Below are positions 1-7,652 of a stretch of 34,581 nucleotides of DNA, piece after piece. Both the position numbers and the translations under genes were made by a program. A model generated the notes under the pieces. That model saw nothing but the letters and a program-made list of their open reading frames with translations, was not told where the DNA came from and searched no databases. Origin of the DNA: JAVKEN01 sp040221415 (GTDB taxonomy: Bacteria > Pseudomonadota > Alphaproteobacteria > Rickettsiales > JABSSG01); the NCBI GenBank assembly GCA_040221415.1, contig JAVKEN010000016.1, positions 1-34,581 of the forward strand, read 5' to 3'. Every line of letters starts with the position of its first letter. The first letter of the stretch is position 1.

Positions 1-600
1 ACCTAACTTTTCTATTATAGCAGCTTCAATTTCACTAGGAAGACTAAGTCCTGTACTATTAACATACGTTATTGAATATTTTACTGTCCCATCTGCATCT
101 GTTTTTTTTACAACTAAACCAGCTTCTAACTTTTCACTTCCAAAAACCACACTCCCAAGAGGAATTAAAACTACCAGAGCATCAGAATCCTTTATTGCAT
201 CCAAATAGATAGAGAATCTTGCTGTAAGGTCAACCTCTTTTTCAAATCTCTCTCTGTATATTTCAACTAAATCAAAAACTTTTGCTTCAACAGAAAAATT
301 ATTAGATAACCTGGTGAGAATCTCCTTGATATCTTGACTTTGAATTGCTTTTGATAGTCTGATATCTTTCATCCTAGATGGCGGGCGTCTACCTGCAGAT
401 CCTTTTTCTAAACCCTCCTCTTTTGACTCAGCTATAGAAACTTTAGACTCTGTTCTTCCTCGAGCTCTTCTTCGTGTTTTTCTTGTTGATTTAGGCTTTT
501 CACCTACGGCACTGCCTAACCCCTCTTCACTAAAAGAATCTTTTTCCTCTTCAATAGAGATCTCAGCTCTTGATCTACGCTCCTTACCTTTTCTTCCCAT
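1..600 (-). CDS. Unknown protein with basic N-terminus, C-terminus outside window
   Basis: An open frame of 200 codons runs from ATG at 600 to the left edge with no stop, so the gene is cut off there. Residues 1-85 are rich in Lys, Arg, Glu and Ser (an RKTRRRARGR stretch is near residue 50) and look disordered. From about residue 88 the sequence becomes a mixed alpha/beta domain with a helix (RERFEKEVDL) and hydrophobic strands (DALVVLIPLGSVVFG, then AGLVVKKTDADG). I recognise no family. No clear Shine-Dalgarno precedes the ATG, but a TATAAT box lies 22-27 bases upstream. The basic tail could bind nucleic acid or membrane; this is a guess. Confidence 0.65.
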   Translation of the reverse strand, partial: MGRKGKERRSRAEISIEEEKDSFSEEGLGSAVGEKPKSTRKTRRRARGRTESKVSIAESKEEGLEKGSAGRRPPSRMKDIRLSKAIQSQDIKEILTRLSNNFSVEAKVFDLVEIYRERFEKEVDLTARFSIYLDAIKDSDALVVLIPLGSVVFGSEKLEAGLVVKKTDADGTVKYSITYVNSTGLSLPSEIEAAIIEKLG

Positions 601-621
601 ACAAAAAATTAATTTTCTTTA

Positions 622-655
622 ATTATATAGGGCAAATAGTTAACAATTGGTTAAC
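622..655 (-). promoter_or_regulatory. Putative promoter with CtrA-like box
   Basis: On the minus strand a perfect TATAAT (622-627) precedes the truncated gene. Just upstream, 640-655 reads TTAACAATTGGTTAAC, which fits the alphaproteobacterial CtrA consensus TTAA-N7-TTAA. The same TTAAC-N6-GTTAAC form recurs at 13965 and 32365. No convincing -35 at 17 bases was found, which suits an activator-dependent promoter. Confidence 0.5.
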
Positions 656-821
656 AGGCGCTTGTGTGCTACTTCTGGCAACAAAATAATTTAATATTAC
701 TGCGATTATTTACTGACTTATTATGTTAATAGTTGCGTTTTAGCAACAAGAGGTAACACTGAACAACCCCGGTCAGACAAGGATTAGGAGTTCTGTTAAG
801 ATTTTTATGCTAATTTTGGAG

Positions 822-860
822 CAAAATAAAAAAAACCGGGGCACATGACCCCGGCTTTCT
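822..860 (-). terminator. Rho-independent terminator of ABC importer operon
   Basis: CCGGGG (836-841) pairs with CCCCGG (849-854) around a 7-base loop. Read on the minus strand, the stem is followed by a long U run (A run at 826-835 on the plus strand). It lies just past the permease stop. The arm and tail are nearly identical to the terminator at 3714-3744. Confidence 0.85.
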
Positions 861-865
861 AACAA

Positions 866-1690
866 TCAAGTTTGTTTTAATTGTTTTTTTTGCATCGCAA
901 TTACAGTTAAAACAACTAAACCTGTAAAAAATTTTAAGTCCGAAGGAGCAAGGCCACACAATAAAACAATCCCTTGAATTTGCTGATAGATCAACGCACC
1001 AATCACAGGAGAAAAAAGCTGTCTAGTAATGGTTCTATTGCTTAATATTGCTTCCCCTATCATTAAACTAGCTAGCCCATGAATTACTATCCCCACTCCC
1101 ATTCCAACATCAGCATATTGCTGAATTTGAACCATCAAACAGCCTGCTAAACCACTTAAAGCTGCAGCAAAGAAAAAACCGTAGGTAATGTTTCTGTTAA
1201 CTTTGATTTTACGCTTTACAGCAAACACTCTATTTAAACCGGTAGCTCTAAAGAGTAATCCATATTCAGTGTATAAGAAGCAAGAAAACATTATTACACA
1301 CAGACTTAAGATCAGCAAGATCCCTAACAAACCTACGTGTGCACTCTCAGGTATCATAATATTTGGTTTGCCAAGAATTCTAAGATTCACGCTATATGCC
1401 ATAGTGCTCAAAATAATACCTGCTAGCAAACTATTAACTTTCATGCGAATTATTACTTGCGATGTAGCAATACCCATAAGACCAGCGCAAATCACTCCTA
1501 AACCTAAGGATATTAACTGGTTAAAACCAGAGGAAGCTAAGCCTGCATAAATAACGGCTCCAAACGGGTATGATCCATCAACTGTTAAATCAGGTAAATT
1601 TAAGAATCTAAAAGGCACCATTATAGCAAAAGAAATTATTGCCAGTATCAACCCTTGTTGCACTCCGATCAGAATAAACTCAATACTCAT
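866..1690 (-). CDS. ABC transporter permease, TrpY-like
   Basis: 274 aa, almost entirely hydrophobic, with about eight to nine predicted membrane helices. It matches the branched-chain/tryptophan-type permease family that pairs with an ABC_sub_bind protein. An AALSGLAGCLMVQ-type segment near residue 180 lies in the usual conserved loop region. The start ATG at 1690 follows GGAGG, which is formed by the last codons of the ATPase gene, so translation is probably coupled. It is third and last in the operon after the binding protein and ATPase, and is followed by a terminator. The likely role is inner-membrane import of a small amino-acid-like solute; the substrate cannot be read from the sequence. 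Confidence 0.85.
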   Translation of the reverse strand: MSIEFILIGVQQGLILAIISFAIMVPFRFLNLPDLTVDGSYPFGAVIYAGLASSGFNQLISLGLGVICAGLMGIATSQVIIRMKVNSLLAGIILSTMAYSVNLRILGKPNIMIPESAHVGLLGILLILSLCVIMFSCFLYTEYGLLFRATGLNRVFAVKRKIKVNRNITYGFFFAAALSGLAGCLMVQIQQYADVGMGVGIVIHGLASLMIGEAILSNRTITRQLFSPVIGALIYQQIQGIVLLCGLAPSDLKFFTGLVVLTVIAMQKKQLKQT

Positions 1691-1691
1691 C

Positions 1692-2414
1692 TTAACCTCC
1701 TACTAATAAATTTTTGTCTTCAAAGTGGTGAAATAAATCTAGAAGCTCGGGTATTTGCAATTTCTGTTTTTCCTTTCCAGATAGATCCACAACTATTCTA
1801 CCCTTACTAAGCATTATCAGCCGATCTCCATACTGAACAGCATCTTCTAACTTATGAGTTATCATAAGAGATGTTAATTTAGACTTTCTAATTTGTTCAG
1901 ACGTATACCTCATAAGCAAGAATTGCATTCTGGGATCAAGAGCCGAGGTATGTTCGTCAAGCAGCAGAATTTGACTATCAGACACTAAAGACATTAAAAC
2001 AGCAATCATTTGTTTCTGACCTCCCGAAAGACTTCTCAGTGGCTGATCTATATATTCTTCAATACCTATGCCCAAACTCTCTATTTGTTTTTTTATTAAC
2101 TCTCTGTAACAAGAATAAAATTTGAGTTTGGGTGTTTTTATAATGCTTAGCGCAATATTCTCTAACAATGTCATTTCAGGGATTGTAGCGATATCTGTGT
2201 TCTGAGTTACATGTGCCACATCAGCATGAACTTTTACTATACCAGCACTAGGTTTATATTCTTGACTGATTAACTTAAACAGAGTTGATTTTCCCGATCC
2301 GTTAGAACCAAGAACAATACAAAACTCTCCCTCTTGAATTTTCAAATTAACATTGTTTAGAGCTGGCACAAAAACACCATCAAATTTTTTTGTTAAGTTT
2401 TTTATTTCAATCAC
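1692..2414 (-). CDS. ABC transporter ATP-binding protein
   Basis: 240 aa nucleotide-binding subunit. Walker A (GSNGSGKST) is near residue 37, the signature LSGGQKQ near 130, Walker B with its catalytic Glu (ILLLDEHTSALDP) near 150, and the H-loop (MITHK) near 185. All catalytic residues are present. The frame opens with GTG at 2414, not ATG. An ATG two bases upstream is out of frame and stops at once (ATG-TGA). The gene lies between the binding-protein stop (2417) and the permease start (1690) with almost no spacing, so the three form one operon energising import. Confidence 0.92.
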   Translation of the reverse strand: MIEIKNLTKKFDGVFVPALNNVNLKIQEGEFCIVLGSNGSGKSTLFKLISQEYKPSAGIVKVHADVAHVTQNTDIATIPEMTLLENIALSIIKTPKLKFYSCYRELIKKQIESLGIGIEEYIDQPLRSLSGGQKQMIAVLMSLVSDSQILLLDEHTSALDPRMQFLLMRYTSEQIRKSKLTSLMITHKLEDAVQYGDRLIMLSKGRIVVDLSGKEKQKLQIPELLDLFHHFEDKNLLVGG

Positions 2415-2416
2415 AT

Positions 2417-3379
2417 CTACCCCACTAGGTTTGAATTTTTTGGAATTTTTATGCTAAATTTTTTTGCTAGTTTTTTATTTACAAAAGCTTTGTGATCTTC
2501 AGCATCAGGATAAGACGGTTTTAATGAAGATACTTTTCCCCCATTAAGTATTTTTACAGCTAATTCTCCTGCATTTCTGCCAACTGCTATATAATCAACT
2601 CCAAAACTCGCAAGAGCTAGTCCTTCTTTAACAGCTTTCGACTCCATGTTGAAAACAGGTATATTCATTTTTCTAGCTTCAGCAGAAATACTTGGTAAAG
2701 CTGGTTGGATAGGCCCGCTAGAGCCAACATAGATAAAATCTACTTTACCTTTGAATTGCTGCATTCTGACTGGAATGTCCCTAGACTGATCTACAGGAAC
2801 TGCCACAACTTTAAAACCAGTTTTATCGCCTGCCTCTCTCATCTTCCTAAGTAAAACATCATCATTGCTTTCTGCAGTAGAGTAAAGCAGACCCACTTTG
2901 CGAGCATTTGGTAGAAGGGTTTTTGCGAAGCTGAGCAAGATCTCCAAATCCTGCATATCAGAACTGCCAGTCATATTTTTCCCAGATGTTTGATGGTTGC
3001 TTATTAGGCCTGCTTGCACAGGATCAGCAACATCTGCATACACTAACGGGATGTCTTTTAGCATTTTTTTTGACATCTGCGCTACAGGGGTTGTTAAAAC
3101 TAACATAATTTTAGGATCTTTAGCCTTCAAACTAGCCAGCATTTGGGGGATCAGAGAAGGATCAAAACTTACATCTAAAACTTCAAACCTAATATTTTTA
3201 TTTTCTATAAAGCCATTTTTAGCAAGCTCCCTCTTAAACCCCGAAACTGTATCTTCCAGAGTTATATGAGGGCCATAATTAGCTATCGCTATCACTGGCA
3301 AGTGGTCTTCTTTCTTGAAATTAATAAAAACAAAAATTGCTATACTTATTAGTACAACGGTTACAACAAACTTCTTCAT
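2417..3379 (-). CDS. ABC transporter substrate-binding protein, TrpX-like
   Basis: About 320 aa of the ABC_sub_bind family (tryptophan/tyrosine-type binding proteins). A Lys-Lys start and a hydrophobic segment (residues 4-20) give a signal peptide or anchor; no lipobox Cys is visible. The mature part has the two-lobed pattern, with motifs such as PLVYADVADPVQAGL and KVGLLYSTAESN. I chose ATG 3379 because GGAG lies 7 bases upstream; the in-frame ATG four codons earlier includes that Shine-Dalgarno in its coding sequence. First gene of the importer operon, acting in the periplasm. Confidence 0.85.
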   Translation of the reverse strand: MKKFVVTVVLISIAIFVFINFKKEDHLPVIAIANYGPHITLEDTVSGFKRELAKNGFIENKNIRFEVLDVSFDPSLIPQMLASLKAKDPKIMLVLTTPVAQMSKKMLKDIPLVYADVADPVQAGLISNHQTSGKNMTGSSDMQDLEILLSFAKTLLPNARKVGLLYSTAESNDDVLLRKMREAGDKTGFKVVAVPVDQSRDIPVRMQQFKGKVDFIYVGSSGPIQPALPSISAEARKMNIPVFNMESKAVKEGLALASFGVDYIAVGRNAGELAVKILNGGKVSSLKPSYPDAEDHKAFVNKKLAKKFSIKIPKNSNLVG

Positions 3380-3713
3380 TTTATTCTCCATTTATTTTTT
3401 GAGTACGGTGTATAATAAAAATTTAGAGTTTTTCTTATAGAAAAACTTTTGCGTAATTTATTGGCCAAACGGCCATACACCATGGAAAACTAAAAAGTCT
3501 GAATTATTTTGTTTGTGAAATGATATATGAAACATTAAGAATCTAATTAAGTTGAAAATATGGCAAATGGTTAAGCGTCTGACTAACGCCAACAACCCCA
3601 AACCAATAATTTTCTAACTTTTAGATTCAACATAATTATTTACAATTCATATAAATGATATGCTCCACATGTTAAGCAATTTATTTTTTATGTCAAGGAA
3701 CTTAAAAGAAAGC
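3380..3713. other. AT-rich intergenic region between importer and pnp
   Basis: No credible gene here. It holds the leader of the importer operon (minus strand) and the region past pnp. Two small hairpins are visible: an AGTTTTTCT / AGAAAAACT inverted repeat around 3427-3447, and TGGCC-AAAC-GGCCA at about 3461-3475. These could be leader structures of the importer mRNA. An 18-base stretch at 3490-3507 is 17/18 identical to 21214-21231. No clean -35/-10 pair was found. Confidence 0.5.
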
Positions 3714-3744
3714 ATAAAAAAAACCGGGGCACTAGGCCCCGGCT
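3714..3744 (-). terminator. Rho-independent terminator after pnp
   Basis: CCGGGGC (3724-3730) pairs with GCCCCGG (3736-3742) with a 5-base loop. The minus-strand transcript then enters a U run (A run 3716-3723 on the plus strand). It closes the rimP-pnp operon. Stem and tail closely match the terminator at 822-860. Confidence 0.88.
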
Positions 3745-3773
3745 CTCTAAATAAATTTCTATGATCTGGGAAT

Positions 3774-6104
3774 CTAGAATTTAAATAACTTTCTGAAAGT
3801 AGATTTCTCTTCTTTCTTTTCTTTTTTAGGCTCTCTGTCCGAATCTCTATGATTCTTATCATGATGTTTTTTGTCACCATGCCTTGAATCATCTGATCTT
3901 CTGTTGCCACCACCACGTTTATTATCAAAACGCTTGCCGCCACGATCATTACGATCAGAGCGTTGTGGACGATCACCACGATCTTCTCTCTTAGGACGAG
4001 TATCTTCTAACACTTCACCTGTTTCTTGATTTACAAGGCGCATGCTTAATTTAGCTTTACCACGATCATCAATTCCAACAAGTTTCACTTTAACAGAGTC
4101 ACCTTCGGAAAGATGCTCTTCTACTGAAGAAATTTTTTCATCTTTGATTTCACTAATGTGAACCAGACCTTCTTTTGATCCGAAATAACTAACAAAAGCT
4201 CCGAAATCCATAATTTTAACCACTTTACCATCGTAAACTTGGCCAACTTCCGGATCATCGATAATATCTTTGATCATTTTTGTAGCAATATCTGCAGATT
4301 CACCATTTGGTGCAGCAATAATTGCCATGTTATCATCATTAATATCGACTTTCGCTTCACTTGCTTCACAAATAGCTCTAATCATTTTACCACCAGGTCC
4401 AATAACTCCGCCTACTTTGTCTTTTGGCAATTGAATTTTTATAATCATAGGAGCATGCTGGCTAACTTCTTCACGAGAAGTAGATATAGACGCTGACATT
4501 CTATCTAAAATATGTAACCTGCCAACTTTCGCCTGATCTAGAGCTACTTTCATAATATCAGGTGTAATACCAGATATTTTGATATCCATTTGCAAAGCTG
4601 TAATACCATTATTTGTACCAGCAACTTTGAAATCCATATCACCAAGATGATCTTCGTCACCCATGATGTCTGAAAGAACAACAAAATCTTTTCCTTCTTT
4701 TACAAGACCCATCGCAATACCTGCAACAGGAGATCTCAAAGGAACACCTGCATCCATCATAGATAATGATGCACCACAAACTGTAGCCATTGAAGAAGAA
4801 CCATTTGACTCTGTAATTTCAGATACAGTTCTAATTGTGTATGGGAAGTCTTCTTTAGAAGGAAGCATTGGATTCATGGCTCTCCATGCTAACTTACCAT
4901 GACCGACTTCTCTTCTTCCAGGAGGTCTAAGCATTGTATTCTCACCTACTGAATATGGTAAGAAGTTATAATGCAGCATGAAATTATCACGATAGTCACC
5001 AGCCATAGTATCAACTATCTGCTCATCAGTAGTACCACCTAAAGTAGTTACTACGATAGCTTGAGTTTCACCACGTGTGAACAAAGCAGAACCATGTGAC
5101 CTTGGAAGATATCCAACTTCTGTTTCGATTGGACGCACAGTTTTAGTATCACGCCCATCAATTCTAGCTCCATCTTTCAAGATGTTTCCACGTACGATAT
5201 CCTGTTGGATTTTTTTGTAGATTTTCTTGATGATGCTAATATCAATTTCTTCGTTATCTGCGAAAGCTTCTTCTACTTTAACTTTAGCAGCGCTTAATTT
5301 ATCTGTGCGAGCTTGCTTGTTAGTATCTTTATAAGCTGCTTCTACATCTTTTTTAATGACTTTTTCTACTTCTTTAACAAGTTTTGCATCAAACTCAAAA
5401 GGAGTATAATCCCAAGCTTCTTTTCCAGCTTGTTTTTTCAAATCATTGATAAGCTTAATTACTGGTTGTAATTGTTTATGACCTTCAGTAACAGCTTCTA
5501 GCATTTTTTCTTCCGAAAGTTCACTAGCCTCAGACTCAACCATAAGAACAGAGTCATTCGTACCAGCAACCAAAAGGTCTAAATCTAGTTCTTTAATTTC
5601 TGTCACAGACGGATTAAATACAAGTTCTCCTTCTTTCATTCCAACTCTTATTCCAGCAATTGGACCTTGGAAAGGAACTCCTGAAATTGTTAGAGCTGCA
5701 GAAGCACCAATCATTGCAACCATATCTGGATCATTCTTTCCATCATAAGAAAGAACAGTACAAATCACCTGCACTTCATTAAAGAACCCTTCTGGGAACA
5801 TTGGTCTGATTGGTCTATCGATCAATCTTGATGTTAGAACTTCTTTTTCGCTAGGTCTTCCTTCGCGCTTAAAGAATCCACCTGGAATCTTACCAGCAGC
5901 AAAGTACATTTCTCTGTAATGGACGGTTAATGGGAAGAAATCAATTCCTTCTTTTACTTCTTTAGAACCAACCACTGTACAAAGTACTTTGGTTTCTCCG
6001 TAAGTTGCAATTACAGCACCGTCTGTCTGTTTTGCTACCTTACCTGTTTCTAGAGACAAGTGCTCTCCGCACCAATCCATCTCTAATTTTTTAATATCAA
6101 ACAT
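3774..6104 (-). CDS. pnp: Polyribonucleotide nucleotidyltransferase (PNPase)
   Basis: 776 aa 3'-5' phosphorolytic exoribonuclease. Two RNase PH-like halves (about 10-230 and 310-550) surround a helical linker. The acidic active-site stretch MGDEDHLGDMDFKVAGT is at 481-497, a KH domain with the GPGG loop at about 555-610 and an S1 domain at about 621-692. Beyond the usual end (about 700 aa) a 75-residue tail rich in Arg, Asp, Gly, Lys and His ends in FRKLFKF. The tail looks like a disordered RNA- or protein-binding extension, perhaps for degradosome contact. AGG precedes the ATG. It is last in the rimP-rpsO-pnp operon, 12 bases after rpsO. Confidence 0.97.
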   Translation of the reverse strand: MFDIKKLEMDWCGEHLSLETGKVAKQTDGAVIATYGETKVLCTVVGSKEVKEGIDFFPLTVHYREMYFAAGKIPGGFFKREGRPSEKEVLTSRLIDRPIRPMFPEGFFNEVQVICTVLSYDGKNDPDMVAMIGASAALTISGVPFQGPIAGIRVGMKEGELVFNPSVTEIKELDLDLLVAGTNDSVLMVESEASELSEEKMLEAVTEGHKQLQPVIKLINDLKKQAGKEAWDYTPFEFDAKLVKEVEKVIKKDVEAAYKDTNKQARTDKLSAAKVKVEEAFADNEEIDISIIKKIYKKIQQDIVRGNILKDGARIDGRDTKTVRPIETEVGYLPRSHGSALFTRGETQAIVVTTLGGTTDEQIVDTMAGDYRDNFMLHYNFLPYSVGENTMLRPPGRREVGHGKLAWRAMNPMLPSKEDFPYTIRTVSEITESNGSSSMATVCGASLSMMDAGVPLRSPVAGIAMGLVKEGKDFVVLSDIMGDEDHLGDMDFKVAGTNNGITALQMDIKISGITPDIMKVALDQAKVGRLHILDRMSASISTSREEVSQHAPMIIKIQLPKDKVGGVIGPGGKMIRAICEASEAKVDINDDNMAIIAAPNGESADIATKMIKDIIDDPEVGQVYDGKVVKIMDFGAFVSYFGSKEGLVHISEIKDEKISSVEEHLSEGDSVKVKLVGIDDRGKAKLSMRLVNQETGEVLEDTRPKREDRGDRPQRSDRNDRGGKRFDNKRGGGNRRSDDSRHGDKKHHDKNHRDSDREPKKEKKEEKSTFRKLFKF

Positions 6105-6116
6105 TAATTACCTATA

Positions 6117-6386
6117 TTATTTTCTTAATTTCAATCTAGAAATCAAATTGTTATATCTTTCAGCGTCAACTTTTTTTAAATATGCTAAAAGATGCCTTCT
6201 TCTTGACACCATAATCACAAGACCTCTTCTTGTATGATAGTCTTTGTGGTGTTCTTTCATATGTTCAGTTAAACTAAGAATTCTGTGCGTTAAGATTGCA
6301 CACTGAACTTCTGGTGAACCTGTGTCAGATTCTGTTAAGCCATAATCTTTAATGATTTTGCTTTTTTCTTCTTGTGTAATCGACAT
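6117..6386 (-). CDS. rpsO: 30S ribosomal protein S15
   Basis: 89 aa, all-helical 16S rRNA-binding protein of the small subunit. It carries the family core with DTGSPEVQ, the HxxDYHTRRGL segment and SRRRxLLxYLKK. I chose ATG 6386, which has AAGGAG six bases upstream; the frame also opens one codon earlier with TTG (TTGATG), which is too close to the ribosome site. It sits between truB and pnp, the usual order, where S15 and PNPase often share an mRNA processed by RNases. Confidence 0.97.
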   Translation of the reverse strand: MSITQEEKSKIIKDYGLTESDTGSPEVQCAILTHRILSLTEHMKEHHKDYHTRRGLVIMVSRRRHLLAYLKKVDAERYNNLISRLKLRK

Positions 6387-6400
6387 CAATAACTCCTTAT

Positions 6401-7303
6401 TTAATAATTAAAAACACGATTTGGTTGTAATTTATTTTCATTCAACCAACCTACAGCAACTAACTTACTCTGATACCTAGCTCTCACTCGAGAACTGCAA
6501 TTCTTTGTGATTTCTATCACTCTGCCTTGTTTGATATCAGCCAGTTGCTGCTTATCCAATGGCACGGCCAAGATGTCGTCCAGCACGTAATCCACGGGAT
6601 AAAAAACCTTAGGCTCTGATTGCTCCTCGCCTAAATTTCCGGGTGCATTATGCACCATTTTATCTAAAAAATCCAGTTTTATTATATTATCTTCACTAAA
6701 ACATAAATCTTTGGTTCTCCGCAAATAGATTAAATGACTCAAACAGCCAAGTTCAGCAGCAATATCTTCGCCCAAACTCCTTATATATGTTCCTTTACTG
6801 CATTCAACCACTAATTTTGCTGTTTCTCTGTCAAATTCTAAAAGCTCAAGCTTATGTATTTTTATCTTTCGAGACTTCAACTCAAACTCTTCACCTTTTC
6901 TTGCTAAATCGTAAGCTCTTTTACCATTCACTTTCAAAGCTGAATATTTCGGAGGAATTTGTTCTACCTCGCCACGAAACTTTTCTAATATATTTTCTAA
7001 ATCTTTCCTATTAGGTCTCTTATCATTACTATCAATTATCTTGCCGTCTGAATCTAGAGTATCTGTTTTTTGTCCAAACTTAATTACGCATTCATATGTT
7101 TTAGTAAATGAGTCGCTAATAAAAGGAATGGTTTTTGTTGCCTCACCTACTGCAACACATAAAACACCAGAAGCAAAAGGATCCAGCGTACCTGTATGGC
7201 CTATTTTTTTTGTATTAAGGATTTTTTTTATTTTCGCGAGAACTTTGCCACAAGTGTAGCCAACTGGCTTATCTATTGCTAGCCAACAATTACGCTTATT
7301 CAT
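6401..7303 (-). CDS. truB: tRNA pseudouridine(55) synthase
   Basis: 300 aa. It makes pseudouridine 55 in the T-loop of tRNAs. The catalytic Asp is D41 in GHTGTLDPFASGVL, and further motifs include PPKYSALKVNGKRAYDLAR and the YIRSLGEDIA segment. Length is normal for the short alphaproteobacterial form. The start at 7303 overlaps the end of rbfA by 8 bases, so the two are translationally coupled. Member of the nusA-infB operon. Confidence 0.96.
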   Translation of the reverse strand: MNKRNCWLAIDKPVGYTCGKVLAKIKKILNTKKIGHTGTLDPFASGVLCVAVGEATKTIPFISDSFTKTYECVIKFGQKTDTLDSDGKIIDSNDKRPNRKDLENILEKFRGEVEQIPPKYSALKVNGKRAYDLARKGEEFELKSRKIKIHKLELLEFDRETAKLVVECSKGTYIRSLGEDIAAELGCLSHLIYLRRTKDLCFSEDNIIKLDFLDKMVHNAPGNLGEEQSEPKVFYPVDYVLDDILAVPLDKQQLADIKQGRVIEITKNCSSRVRARYQSKLVAVGWLNENKLQPNRVFNY

Positions 7304-7652
7304 TCAATAAATTGTTCATTTTATGAGCTGTATCAAAGCTATCGTCATATCTAAACTTGATTTCAGGAGAGAATCTAAGCTTAACTTTTTTATTTATAAT
7401 ATTTCGCATTTTGTACGAAATATCATTCAAAAATCTTATGAGCTTATCAACATCAGCTGGACGACCAATCATTGGCACAACAAAAGCCTCAGCATACTTT
7501 AAATCCGGACTCATTCTAACTTCAGTAACAGTTAGGTGTAAACTCTCAAAAACAGGGTCATGCAGCTCTTTTGTAAGAATAAGCGACAATTCTCTTTTGA
7601 TTGTTTCACCGACTTTTAGCTGTCTGTTCGAAGGCGCCTTAGATTTTGACAT
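7296..7652 (-). CDS. rbfA: 30S ribosome-binding factor A
   Basis: 118 aa KH-like maturation factor for the 30S subunit and 16S rRNA 5' end. The family pattern is visible: basic N-terminus with RQLKVGETIKRELSLIL, LTVTEVRMSPDLKYAEAFV, the helix with YKMRNIINKKVKLRFSPEIKFRYDDS. The start ATG overlaps the infB stop by one base (TAATG). It overlaps truB by 8 bases at its end. Confidence 0.95.
   Translation of the reverse strand: MSKSKAPSNRQLKVGETIKRELSLILTKELHDPVFESLHLTVTEVRMSPDLKYAEAFVVPMIGRPADVDKLIRFLNDISYKMRNIINKKVKLRFSPEIKFRYDDSFDTAHKMNNLLNE

Noticed and set aside
3400..3480. T-box or amino-acid riboswitch in the importer leader
   Set aside because: Two small hairpins are present, but no T-box sequence, specifier loop or terminator/antiterminator pair is visible.
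3647..3979. 110-codon minus-strand frame crossing the pnp terminator
   Set aside because: It overlaps the 3' end of pnp in another frame and runs through the intrinsic terminator; no ribosome site.
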